Shown: piece by piece, positions 1-7,325 of the stretch
Layout of the letters: the number at the start of each line of letters is the position of its first letter
Position numbering within the stretch: the first letter of the stretch is position 1
From: Gemmatimonadota bacterium
GTDB lineage: Bacteria; Gemmatimonadota; Gemmatimonadetes; Gemmatimonadales; GWC2-71-9
Length of the DNA stretch: 12,445 bases
Reading direction: 5' to 3'
Assembly (NCBI GenBank): GCA_003221825.1
Contig: QHUE01000167.1
Location: forward strand, 1 to 12,445
Notes under the pieces: generated by a model
What the model saw: only the letters and a program-made list of their open reading frames with translations
What the model was told of the DNA's origin: nothing
Database searches by the model: none
Translations under genes and position numbers: made by a program

Positions 1-311
1 GACTTCATCTGTGTCCGGGCGGACAGTGTAGCGGCGAACACAACGCCCTGCGAGCCGCCCAGCATCGTGCTCTCGTTCAAGAATGTTCCGACGCGGCTCG
101 CAAGGCCGATCGCAGCGAGACCGCGAGCCGGACGCACGACGTAGCCGATCTCCGCTGATTCGATCTGCCAGTTCGCACCCAGGGTCGCCACGAAGCCGAA
201 GTCGATCGCGTGCCGCCGCGCCGTATTCGCTTGCGCGGCATTCGATTGCGCGTCGAGTGTCGTAGACAAAGCTCCCAGCGCAATCAACATTGGTATCATG
301 GACCGTCGCAC
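1..311 (-). CDS. Exported, possibly outer-membrane beta-barrel protein (N-terminal part)
   Basis: An uninterrupted frame of 103 codons runs off the left edge, so only the N-terminus is visible. From a GTG at 311 the product begins VRRSMIPMLIALGALS and continues to LDAQS, a convincing Sec signal peptide (basic start, hydrophobic core, cleavage near D-A-Q). The mature part alternates small, aromatic and polar residues (FGFVATLGANWQIESAEIG), as in outer-membrane barrel or porin-like proteins, but I recognise no family. The GTG is chosen because AGGAG (323-319) lies 7 bases upstream of it. ATG codons at 317, 299 and 290 are in frame but have no well-spaced ribosome site. With this start the gene overlaps the 5' end of the divergent GH36 gene by 14 bases. 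That it is a gene is fairly secure; its function is unknown. Confidence 0.72.
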   Translation of the reverse strand, partial: MRRSMIPMLIALGALSTTLDAQSNAAQANTARRHAIDFGFVATLGANWQIESAEIGYVVRPARGLAAIGLASRVGTFLNESTMLGGSQGVVFAATLSARTQMK

Positions 312-2793
312 GTTCATGCTCCTGACTGGTGCGGCAACGTTGCTGCCCGTCCAGCGCCCTCGCCCCCGGCGGGCGCTCGGTAACCTGCGTTTCGATCTCG
401 ACGACCAGCGCCGCCTCGCGCTGTGGTACAACGCGCCCGACCGGTCTATCCCGCTGCTGCGAAATGCAGCACTGGGAGTCTGGATCGGCGATACGCTCGC
501 TACCCTTGCCGACTTGGAAGACGTCAGCGTGGGGAACCGCCGTCCCCCCGGTGGCGAGTCTCTGGTCATCCGAGGCCGCGCCACCGCGGGCGTGTGGATC
601 GAGGCGGAGTTCCTGGCATCCGACTCCGATGCGCGCGGCGCGATCACCGTCACCGTCTATCCCGATCGCGTGCTCGCTACGATCCGCGGTATACGGTTCT
701 TCGCAACTTCTGAGCCACAGGTGCTTCCTGGTGACGGCCCTCTCATGGCGCTCGTGAGTGGGTACCAATCGTGGAGCGCCTGTGGCGTGACACAGCTGCC
801 GGCGGACGCTACCAGCTATGGCGCAATCGGGCTGACTCGTGCAGGACACGGCATCGCCGCCGTTTGGGACCCGGGCGAGGCGGGCGAAGGGAAAGTCAAG
901 CTGGCTGCCGACGGCAGCTTAGATGCCGTGAGCGAGTGGCAGCCTGCGCGGCCCGTCCGGTCCGACGGCGATGGCGCGACCCTGCGAATCGCCTACGTCC
1001 CCTCCGGAGATGGTCTCGCCGCGCTGAGCGCGGCTGCCACACCTGCATCATCTGTGGACCGCGAACGTGTCGCCGCGCTTACAGTCCCTACGGGTTGGTG
1101 CTCCTGGTACGAGCTCGGCCCTGCGGTCACGGAAGGCGACATGCTGGCCAACGTCGACTTCTGCGCCGCACACTTCGACCGCCGCTTCCTCCGCTACATC
1201 CAGCTCGACGACGGCTATCAGCGCGCCGCCGGCGATTGGGACATGAACGCCAAGTTCCCGCACGGCCACCGCTGGCTCACCGATCGGATTCACGCGGCGG
1301 GTTTTCAGGCGGGGCTCTGGATCGCGCCCTTTGCGGTCGCGGAAGGGTCGGACGTGGCCCGGGCGAATTCAGCCTGGATTCTCAAGGGGCCGCCGCCCGA
1401 GGGGACTCCGCTCGTCATGGACACGCGCGAACCGTGGGGCGGCAGCATCCTCGCGCTCGATGGCGCGCATCCCGGCGCCCAGCAATGGCTCTATGATCTC
1501 GCCCGCCGCGTCGTGCGCGAGTGGGGCTACGACTATTTGAAGATCGATTTCCTGGAATGGGCGACGGCTGGCGTGACGCACTACGGCGGACTCACCCGCG
1601 CCGAAGCCTATCGGAGCGGGCTCTCTGCCCTGCGCGCAGGGCTGGGCACGGAGGCCTTTCTCCTCGGATGTGGGGCTCCGCTGCAGCACGCCGCCGGCAT
1701 GGTGGACGGAATGCGCATCGGCGATGACGTGGACGCGAGCTGGAATGGCATCCAGTCACCCGCCCGCGCCGCCGCCCTCCGCAGCTTCTACCATCGCTCC
1801 GTCTGGCTCAACGATCCCGATTGCCTCGTCGTGCGGCCGCCACTTACACTCGACGAAGCGCGCGTGTGGGCCTCGGTCGTCGCGCTATCCGGAGGAATGT
1901 GCGTCTTCTCGGACAATCTTCCCAAGCTTGCGGTGGAACGGTTGCCGCTCCTGCAGAAAACGATCCCCGTCGCGTCGCGGACGACCTCGGCGCCACACCC
2001 GCTGGGGACGCAAGGCGACCAGCCTGAAGTCGCCCCCGCCATCAGTGCCGGCGACACGCTCGTCCGGTTGCGCGCGCCGTGGCGATTTCGCACCGGCGAC
2101 GACGCGCGGTACGCCGCACGCGATTTCGACGACGATGCGTGGGAAACGATTCCGGTGCCTCGCACCTGGGAGCAAGCCGGGCATCCCGATTACGACGGAT
2201 CCGCCTGGTACCGGACCCGGTTCACCTTACCCGCCGCTCCCACCGATTCGGTGCACCTCGAGCTCGGCAAGGTCGATGACGTGGATGAGACCTTCATCAA
2301 CGGAGTCAAGGTGAACTGGGAGGACGAGCCACGTACCGTTGCCCAGAGCCTGGCTGCGCTGGGGATCGCGGCGGCTGGCGCCCGCTTTGTCGCCTACGAC
2401 GTCTGGGGTGAGACGCCGATGGCTGACGTGCAACAGACGCTCGCTGCCACGATTCAACCGCACTCCACTCTGGTCGTCGCACTGCGGCCGAGCGCGGCGC
2501 GGCCGCAGATCATCGGCTCGACGCGACACATTGTGCAAGGGACGATCGATATCACCGACGAACGCTGGGACGCCGCAACGCGTACGCTCGGTGCGCAATC
2601 GGCGAATCTCGACGGCCGCCCCTACGCCGTGACGATCGCGGTCCCCCGCGGGCTCCGCGCCCGGACCTGCAAGTCCGCCGTCGCCTGCACCGTGAGGCGA
2701 CTCAAGAGCGGGCACGCCGTGATCGAATGGCCGGCCGGTACCACCGCGAATGTCGATTGGTCTGTGACGTTCGGGTCGGCGGCTCGGCGCTAG
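298..2793 (+). CDS. Exported GH36-family alpha-galactosidase with inserted jelly-roll domain
   Basis: The product has 831 residues and probably hydrolyses terminal alpha-galactosides such as raffinose or melibiose types. It starts MDRRTFMLLTGAATLLP, a twin-arginine (Tat) signal with RR at 3-4. An N-terminal beta-sandwich spans about 30-255. The (beta/alpha)8 catalytic barrel follows: GWCSWYELG (266-274), IQLDDGYQ (301-308), YLKIDF with the likely nucleophile D417, and MRIGDDVD with the likely acid/base D477. Residues 586-675 look like a GH2-type galactose-binding jelly roll (DFDDDAWETIPVPRTWEQ, then WYRTRFTLP). They sit before the usual C-terminal sheet domain, which resumes near 695 and includes RPQIIGSTRHIVQG. 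No clear Shine-Dalgarno precedes the ATG; the start was chosen for the Tat motif. The gene converges with the sugar transporter and overlaps its last gene by 4 bases. The family is secure; substrate and location are inferred. Confidence 0.9.
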   Translation: MDRRTFMLLTGAATLLPVQRPRPRRALGNLRFDLDDQRRLALWYNAPDRSIPLLRNAALGVWIGDTLATLADLEDVSVGNRRPPGGESLVIRGRATAGVWIEAEFLASDSDARGAITVTVYPDRVLATIRGIRFFATSEPQVLPGDGPLMALVSGYQSWSACGVTQLPADATSYGAIGLTRAGHGIAAVWDPGEAGEGKVKLAADGSLDAVSEWQPARPVRSDGDGATLRIAYVPSGDGLAALSAAATPASSVDRERVAALTVPTGWCSWYELGPAVTEGDMLANVDFCAAHFDRRFLRYIQLDDGYQRAAGDWDMNAKFPHGHRWLTDRIHAAGFQAGLWIAPFAVAEGSDVARANSAWILKGPPPEGTPLVMDTREPWGGSILALDGAHPGAQQWLYDLARRVVREWGYDYLKIDFLEWATAGVTHYGGLTRAEAYRSGLSALRAGLGTEAFLLGCGAPLQHAAGMVDGMRIGDDVDASWNGIQSPARAAALRSFYHRSVWLNDPDCLVVRPPLTLDEARVWASVVALSGGMCVFSDNLPKLAVERLPLLQKTIPVASRTTSAPHPLGTQGDQPEVAPAISAGDTLVRLRAPWRFRTGDDARYAARDFDDDAWETIPVPRTWEQAGHPDYDGSAWYRTRFTLPAAPTDSVHLELGKVDDVDETFINGVKVNWEDEPRTVAQSLAALGIAAAGARFVAYDVWGETPMADVQQTLAATIQPHSTLVVALRPSAARPQIIGSTRHIVQGTIDITDERWDAATRTLGAQSANLDGRPYAVTIAVPRGLRARTCKSAVACTVRRLKSGHAVIEWPAGTTANVDWSVTFGSAARR
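319..323 (-). promoter_or_regulatory. Ribosome binding site deciding the start of the left-edge gene
   Basis: AGGAG on the minus strand stands 7 bases before the GTG at 311 but only 1 base before the in-frame ATG at 317, which favours the GTG. The site lies inside the coding sequence of the opposite-strand GH36 gene. Confidence 0.55.
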
Positions 2794-3593
2794 AGACGCA
2801 CCGGCGCACCAGTGAAGTGCACGCCGTGCATCACATGGCGCTGCGCGAGCAGGCATACCACGAGGACTGGGAGAGTCACCAGGACGGCGGCTGCCATCTG
2901 ATACGGCCAGTTGCCGGCGTAGGCCGTGTGCACATGCGCCAACGCGACCTCGGCGACCTCCATGTTCGCTGAGCGCGTGACAACGAGCGGCCACAGGAAG
3001 TTGCGCCACTGGTCCATGAAGGCCAGCACGGCAAGAGCGGCCACGGCGGGCTTGGCCAGCGGAAGCGTCACTCGCCAGAAGAGCGTCCACTCCCCTGCGC
3101 CATCAAGGCGGGCCGCATCTTCGACATCACGGGGCAGCATGAGAAACGTCTGGCGCATGAGCAGGATGCCCCACACCGATACCAGCTCGGTCGAAATCAG
3201 ACCTGGATACGTATCGACCCAGCCGAGTGTTTGCATCATCAGGTAGCGAGGGATGAGCAACAAAATCGCCGGGATGGCGAGCAGCGCGAGCACAGTCGCG
3301 AACACGCGGTCCCGGCCTGGGAAGCGCATGCGGGCAAACGCGTATCCCGCTGCCGCGCTCGTGAGGACTTGGCCGATCATGACACATCCGGCGAGGATCG
3401 CAGTGTTCAGCAGGACACGCGCGTAGGGCAGCGCCTCGAGCGCGGCCGTGTAATTCCCCATTGTCGGTGCCGCCGGGAGAAGTGGCGGCGGCCATCGCAA
3501 CAGCTCAGCCTCGCCCATGAATGAGACCGAGACCATATAGAGGAAGGGCGCGACCATGGCGACGCCGGCGCCAAACAGCAGCAGCTTACGCAT
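2790..3593 (-). CDS. Carbohydrate ABC importer permease, MalG type
   Basis: This 267-residue inner-membrane permease of the MalG/LacG family (CUT1 sugar importers) is of usual length. It has about six membrane segments: roughly 5-25, 60-88, 97-118, 130-150, 183-203 and 232-250. The cytoplasmic EAA loop that docks on the ATPase is DVEDAARLDGAGEWTLFWRVTLPLAKP in overview, residues 156-182, with the conserved D-AA---G and LP positions intact. The ATG at 3593 overlaps the end of the preceding permease gene by 8 bases (ATGCGTAA), so translation is probably coupled. It is the last gene of the transporter run and ends head-on into the GH36 gene with a 4-base overlap. The transported sugar cannot be read from the sequence; alpha-galactosides or released sugars are inferred from the neighbour. 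Confidence 0.9.
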   Translation of the reverse strand: MRKLLLFGAGVAMVAPFLYMVSVSFMGEAELLRWPPPLLPAAPTMGNYTAALEALPYARVLLNTAILAGCVMIGQVLTSAAAGYAFARMRFPGRDRVFATVLALLAIPAILLLIPRYLMMQTLGWVDTYPGLISTELVSVWGILLMRQTFLMLPRDVEDAARLDGAGEWTLFWRVTLPLAKPAVAALAVLAFMDQWRNFLWPLVVTRSANMEVAEVALAHVHTAYAGNWPYQMAAAVLVTLPVLVVCLLAQRHVMHGVHFTGAPVRL

Positions 3594-5448
3594 GCCCAGC
3601 CTGCCGACGTGAGAGCGTGAGCTGCGGCCATCTGAAAATCAGCAGCAGTGCCGCGAGCATGACCGCGAGCGCACTCGCCATGCCGAAGGCCTGTGGTCCA
3701 AACGCCGTCCGGTATATGCGATGGACCACGACATCGGTCGAATGCGGCGGGAACGGGCCGCCCGCCGTGAGCACAAAGACAAGAGTGAACATCTGGAGTG
3801 CGCCAATCACACCCGTCACCAACACGAACCACGTCACCGGCCGGAGCAGCGGCATCGTGACGCGCCAGAAGCGGCGCCACGCGCTGCCGCCATCGACGCG
3901 CGCAGCGTCGAAGTAGGCCTGCGGGATCGCCTGCAGGCCGGAGAGAAAGACGAGCATCTGGCCACCTACGTGCGCCCAGATCGAGACGAGCATCAGCGCG
4001 GGCAACGCCGTCCCCGGATTGCTGAGCCAGTCTGGTCTTCCCATGCCGAGTGACCCGGCGCGATACATCGCCTGCCACAGCAGCGCGATCGCCACGACCG
4101 ACCCGACATAGGGGAGCAGGAACAGGGCGCTGAGGACGCGGCCACGCCAGTGTGTCCGAAACCGGTGCACCGCCAGCGCCCCCGCGAGCGCCAGTGTGAC
4201 GGACACGGGGACGTACAGCGCGTACGCGGCGGTGTTGGCAAACGCGTTCCACGTCAGGGGATCGCGCACCAGCGCGGGAAAGTTCGCCAGGCTCGCGAGA
4301 TAGATGGCGTAGATCGCGGGCCCGATCGTGAAAATCGCCAAATGAATGGCCGCCGGCGCCAGGAACCCCCACGCCATGGCGGTTTCGTGGCGGCGCCAGG
4401 CCGGTGTGCGTTCGGCCCAGCGCAGCCCGATGATCGCGATTGGACCAAGAAACGCGCACGGCAGCAGCAGGAGGAGCCACCCGGGCGCCTCGATCTCGGC
4501 AGGAACGGAACGCAGCTCGATCCAGCGCTGCGACCCGATCAACACCGCGACCACTGCCCGCCGCTCGCCATCGACGCGCACGCGGCGCGGCGCGGACTCG
4601 GCCGGTTCGCCGGCGACGATTTCGCCATCGCGGACCAGCCCCGCGAGCTCGGTGATCGCCACACGCGTGCGCGGCGGAGGCAGCCGCGTCGCCGCTTCCT
4701 GGAGCAAGCGGCGTGTGTCGATGAGCCAGCGGTCCGTGCTCTGACGCGCAGCGGTCCACACATCGAAGTAGGTCGCGAGCGCCAGCAGCAGCGCCGCACC
4801 GACATAACTGCCCCCCCGGAGCGAGCGCTCGCGAAACGCGGTGACCGCCGCCGCGGCTACAGCCAGGAGCGCTACCGGAAACGCGAATCCGAGGCCGCCG
4901 GGCAGTGGACCGTGCGGGGCTGGTCGTGGCCGCACGGCGACGGCGCCGACGACCTCCTGTCCGTCGCGGTCCCTGAGCGGAACCAGGGCGGCACCGGCTA
5001 GCCAATGGCCGCCGGCGTCGAGACGCGACAGATCCTCCGGAGACAAGGGCGGCGCCGTCGCGTCCACCAGAGGCGCCGTCCCGAAATACACTTCCACGTC
5101 CGACGACCAGCCCGGCAACGTCCGCAGGGCGCGCGCCTGCGTGAGCAGAGACGGAAGATCGTAGCTGCGAGCCGCGGGCAGGGACAGCGGCGGCGGTGGC
5201 GGCGGGGCCGGGGGGGGCGGGGGCGGCCGCGTGCGCCGGCGGCCGCGCGGCGCGCGGGGTGCGGGCGGAGGCGGCGGTGGCGGTGGTGGTGGCGTCACCG
5301 CCGCGATGTACGCAGCCGTGGTTCCCGCCATGCGAAATGCGAACGCGCCCTCGTAGTGACGCTGGGCCGTCGCGACCACGACGAGCGCCAATGCGGCCGC
5401 GACGGCAGCCGCGCCGGCGGCGCCCGCCGCCCAGCCACGCAAGCTCAT
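3586..5448 (-). CDS. Carbohydrate ABC importer permease, MalF type, with long N-terminal extracytoplasmic extension
   Basis: The product has 620 residues, about twice the usual length of a MalF-type permease. Residues about 358-610 are the normal permease core, with the EAA loop at 511-537 (AYFDAARVDGGSAWRRFWRV, then TMPLLRP). The first 340 residues are extra. They comprise TM1 (8-27), an extracytoplasmic domain (28-185) interrupted by a proline-rich tract (53-87), TM2 (186-204), a short basic loop (RERSLRGG), TM3 (213-230), a second outer domain (231-323), TM4 (324-342), then a basic cytoplasmic stretch. Basic loops fit the positive-inside rule. The first outer domain, with an LTQARALRTLPGW-type segment and beta-rich LVPLRDRDGQEVVGAVAV, resembles Cache-like sensor domains, but this is weak. 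The ATG overlaps the ATPase stop (ATGA). Core function is secure; the role of the extension is unknown. Confidence 0.85.
   Translation of the reverse strand: MSLRGWAAGAAGAAAVAAALALVVVATAQRHYEGAFAFRMAGTTAAYIAAVTPPPPPPPPPPAPRAPRGRRRTRPPPPPPAPPPPPPLSLPAARSYDLPSLLTQARALRTLPGWSSDVEVYFGTAPLVDATAPPLSPEDLSRLDAGGHWLAGAALVPLRDRDGQEVVGAVAVRPRPAPHGPLPGGLGFAFPVALLAVAAAAVTAFRERSLRGGSYVGAALLLALATYFDVWTAARQSTDRWLIDTRRLLQEAATRLPPPRTRVAITELAGLVRDGEIVAGEPAESAPRRVRVDGERRAVVAVLIGSQRWIELRSVPAEIEAPGWLLLLLPCAFLGPIAIIGLRWAERTPAWRRHETAMAWGFLAPAAIHLAIFTIGPAIYAIYLASLANFPALVRDPLTWNAFANTAAYALYVPVSVTLALAGALAVHRFRTHWRGRVLSALFLLPYVGSVVAIALLWQAMYRAGSLGMGRPDWLSNPGTALPALMLVSIWAHVGGQMLVFLSGLQAIPQAYFDAARVDGGSAWRRFWRVTMPLLRPVTWFVLVTGVIGALQMFTLVFVLTAGGPFPPHSTDVVVHRIYRTAFGPQAFGMASALAVMLAALLLIFRWPQLTLSRRQAGHA
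5188..5292 (-). repeat. Low-complexity (CCG/CCA)n tract coding for two proline runs
   Basis: About 105 bases of nearly pure G and C encode residues 53-87 of the long permease: ten consecutive prolines, an Arg-rich linker (APRAPRGRRRTR), then two six-proline runs separated by Ala. The tract stays in frame. Its position inside what otherwise reads as one outer domain suggests a repeat expansion or an assembly problem in a hard-to-sequence stretch. Confidence 0.75.
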
Positions 5449-6512
5449 CCGAGCGGTGCTCCTGCCGCGTCGAAGAGGTACAAGCGACGGCGGTCCACCT
5501 TGACGCCTACGCGCGTCCCGACTCGCACCTCCGCGAAACCCGGGAGGCGCGCGACCAGCGGTTGGCCGCCGGCGTTCAGATGCACCAGCGTCTCGCTGCC
5601 CAACGGCTCGACGACCAGCACGTCTGCGTTCCCTACCCCTTTGTCGACGGCGCAGAGCCCCACGATTTCGGGCCGGATGCCAACCTGGAGCTCCCCTTCA
5701 TAGGTCGAAAGCTCGACGGGTATCACCAGGCTACCGGCCTGGATGACCCTGTCCTCGTCCCCCGTCCCTCGTCCCCGCCCTTGCAGCACGTTCATCCCGG
5801 GTGTGCCGACAAAGCGCGCCACGTGGACGTCGGCGGGACGCTGGTACACCTCTTCGGGCGTGCCGATTTGCCGCAGCCGCCCTTCGTGGAGCACCGCAAT
5901 GCGTTGGCCCATCGTCATCGCTTCGGTCTGATCGTGCGTCACGTAGATCATCGTGGCGCCGAGGGCGCGGTGCAGCGCGAGCAGCTCGCCGCGCAGCTCG
6001 ACGCGCAACTTTGCATCGAGCCGAGACAGCGGCTCATCGAACAGGAAGGCCTGCGGACCGCGCACGATGGCGCGGCCGAGCGCAGCGCGCTGCCGCTCCC
6101 CCTCCGACAGCTGCGCCGGCAAACGGTCGAGGACCTGCTCCAACCCCAACCGCGCCGCTGCTTCGACGACGCGCTCGGCGACCTGCGCCTCGGCCACGCC
6201 CCGCAGTTCGAGTGGGAACGCGATGTTTTCGCGGACGCTGAGGTGTGGGTACAGCGCGGGCGTTTGAAACACCATCGCAACGTCGCGAGCGGCGGGCGAG
6301 TCGTGCGTCACGACACGCTCACCGATCACGACGTCACCGGCGCTCGGCTCCTCCAACCCGGCGATGCACCGGAGCACCGTGGTCTTGCCGGACCCCGACG
6401 GGCCGAGTAGCACGAGCAGCTCGCCATCCCGCACGTCGAGATCCAGCTCGTGCAACGCCTGCCGGCCGCCGTCGAACACCTTGCTCAGCCGGCGGAGTGT
6501 GACCGACGCCAT
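5445..6512 (-). CDS. Sugar ABC importer ATP-binding protein, MalK/UgpC type
   Basis: This 355-residue cytoplasmic ATPase powers the two adjacent permeases. Visible motifs are Walker A GPSGSGKTT (37-45), the Q-loop in VFQTPALYPHLSV (Q83), the signature LSEGERQR (135-142), Walker B FLFDEP (156-161, catalytic E160), the D-loop SRLD and switch H193 in YVTHDQTEAM. The signature reads LSEGE instead of the common LSGGQ. The C-terminal 115 residues match the TOBE/OB-fold regulatory region of MalK-type proteins (GTPGMN, VGIRPEIVGL, VEPLGSETLVHL). It is the first gene of the transporter run. Its stop overlaps the next start by 4 bases, and it begins 11 bases after the PuuD-like gene, so co-transcription with that gene is possible. 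No obvious ribosome site precedes its ATG. Confidence 0.92.
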   Translation of the reverse strand: MASVTLRRLSKVFDGGRQALHELDLDVRDGELLVLLGPSGSGKTTVLRCIAGLEEPSAGDVVIGERVVTHDSPAARDVAMVFQTPALYPHLSVRENIAFPLELRGVAEAQVAERVVEAAARLGLEQVLDRLPAQLSEGERQRAALGRAIVRGPQAFLFDEPLSRLDAKLRVELRGELLALHRALGATMIYVTHDQTEAMTMGQRIAVLHEGRLRQIGTPEEVYQRPADVHVARFVGTPGMNVLQGRGRGTGDEDRVIQAGSLVIPVELSTYEGELQVGIRPEIVGLCAVDKGVGNADVLVVEPLGSETLVHLNAGGQPLVARLPGFAEVRVGTRVGVKVDRRRLYLFDAAGAPLG

Positions 6513-6523
6513 CGATTATGCCG

Positions 6524-7216
6524 TCAGGCCGATAGGAAGGCCCGCGCGAGCGCGTACACCACGGCCCACACCACGAAGCCCGTCACGATCACGCCGGGGA
6601 TTTTTTCGATCGGTTTGGTGGTTGCACCGGTGGTGGCCGTCAGCGAGTTGATCTCGAGAAGTCCGGCCACGACGATGACGCTCGCCCAATACGCTGCGTG
6701 ATTGCCGCCTCCCGGCAGCGTGAAGTGCGACGCCGCACCCATGAAGAACAGCATCGGAATCGAGAAGACGACGTTGGTGCGTGAGGAGAGGAATGCCCGC
6801 CGTGCCGCCGCCGGGGCCGCCGCATTCGCCTGGCCACCCGACGCCGCAGCCTTCGCCGAGGCGATCACGACCTGCTGTTTGGGCCAGATGACGAGGACCA
6901 CATTGAAGAACATCAGCGTCCCGAAGAGCGCGCCGGTCAGGATCGTGATCGCCCAGGGGGTCGACCACGCGGCCCCGCCGAGCGGCGATTCGCCGAGCCG
7001 TTTGCCGAGGATCGCGAGACCGGTGAGGAACGTCAGGATCGCGCCGCCGCGAAACCAGCGCAGCGCGCGCGGCAGGAGTTTCTGGGTCGCGGTGCTTTTG
7101 GCCCCCGGATCCGCCTCCGCCATGAATGGCCCCTGGACGAAATTGAAATAGTACAGCAGGCCGATCCACGTAATGCCGCCCAGATAATGCAGCCAACGCA
7201 GCAGGAACTCCGCCAC
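6524..7216 (-). CDS. Membrane protein related to the membrane domain of urate hydroxylase PuuD
   Basis: The product is a 230-residue integral membrane protein with about six segments: roughly 4-27, 56-72, 88-111, 147-166, 175-192 and 206-227. The pattern RWLHYLGGITWIGLLYYFNFVQ at the N-terminus (H10, W17), IWPKQQ, TNVVFSIPMLFFMG and SHFTLPGGG resembles the urate-oxidase N-terminal membrane family (PuuD-type). The C-terminal cytochrome c domain found in full PuuD proteins is absent. An ATG at 7306 is in frame, but the GTG at 7216 is preferred: GGAGG ends 5 bases before it and the first membrane helix starts right after. It is divergent from the superoxide dismutase gene, with 109 bases between starts. 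Urate oxidation is not established for such short, cytochrome-free members. The neighbouring genes give no purine context. Confidence 0.7.
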   Translation of the reverse strand: MAEFLLRWLHYLGGITWIGLLYYFNFVQGPFMAEADPGAKSTATQKLLPRALRWFRGGAILTFLTGLAILGKRLGESPLGGAAWSTPWAITILTGALFGTLMFFNVVLVIWPKQQVVIASAKAAASGGQANAAAPAAARRAFLSSRTNVVFSIPMLFFMGAASHFTLPGGGNHAAYWASVIVVAGLLEINSLTATTGATTKPIEKIPGVIVTGFVVWAVVYALARAFLSA

Positions 7217-7221
7217 GAGCG

Positions 7222-7226
7222 CCTCC
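7222..7226 (-). promoter_or_regulatory. Ribosome binding site deciding the start of the PuuD-like gene
   Basis: GGAGG on the minus strand lies 5 bases before the GTG at 7216. It supports that start over the upstream in-frame ATG at 7306, which would put 30 non-membrane residues in front of the first helix and extend the gene to within 20 bases of the sodA start. Confidence 0.6.
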
Positions 7227-7294
7227 GGAAAGAGGGAGAGGACACGTCCGCGCAGCCAAAATATGGAGGGAACCGTGCCGCGCAATGCGGGGTT

Positions 7295-7312
7295 TGAGAA
7301 CCACACTTCTCA
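7295..7312. promoter_or_regulatory. Inverted repeat upstream of sodA
   Basis: TGAGAA-CCACAC-TTCTCA is a perfect 6-base inverted repeat with a 6-base spacer. It ends at the sodA ribosome site (AGGA, 7312-7315) and sits in the 109-base region between divergent starts. It could be an operator or an mRNA hairpin near the ribosome site. Short repeats arise by chance, so confidence is low. Confidence 0.3.
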
Positions 7313-7325
7313 GGAACGACATGCG

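Noticed and set aside
77..283. Two short complete frames at the left edge, one per strand
   Set aside because: Both are shadows. The better-supported frame here is the third one, minus strand from 311, which begins with a signal peptide and runs off the edge.
2727..2972. Plus-strand frame running past the GH36 stop
   Set aside because: It straddles the GH36 end and the antisense of the permease, without motif or ribosome site.
3407..5005. Long open frame on the minus strand (532 codons)
   Set aside because: It overlaps both permease genes in another frame and is composed of Arg, Ala and Gly in the manner of GC-rich shadow frames; the permease frames have clear motifs.
5750..5780. Short pyrimidine-rich repetitive stretch in the ATPase gene
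   Set aside because: It encodes a Gly/Arg/Asp linker (GRGRGTGDEDR) in a variable part of the C-terminal domain; it is too short and imperfect to call a repeat element.
5196..6410. Plus-strand frame (404 codons) opposite the ATPase gene
   Set aside because: It is antisense to the ATPase and the proline tract, His/Arg-rich, with no recognisable motif.
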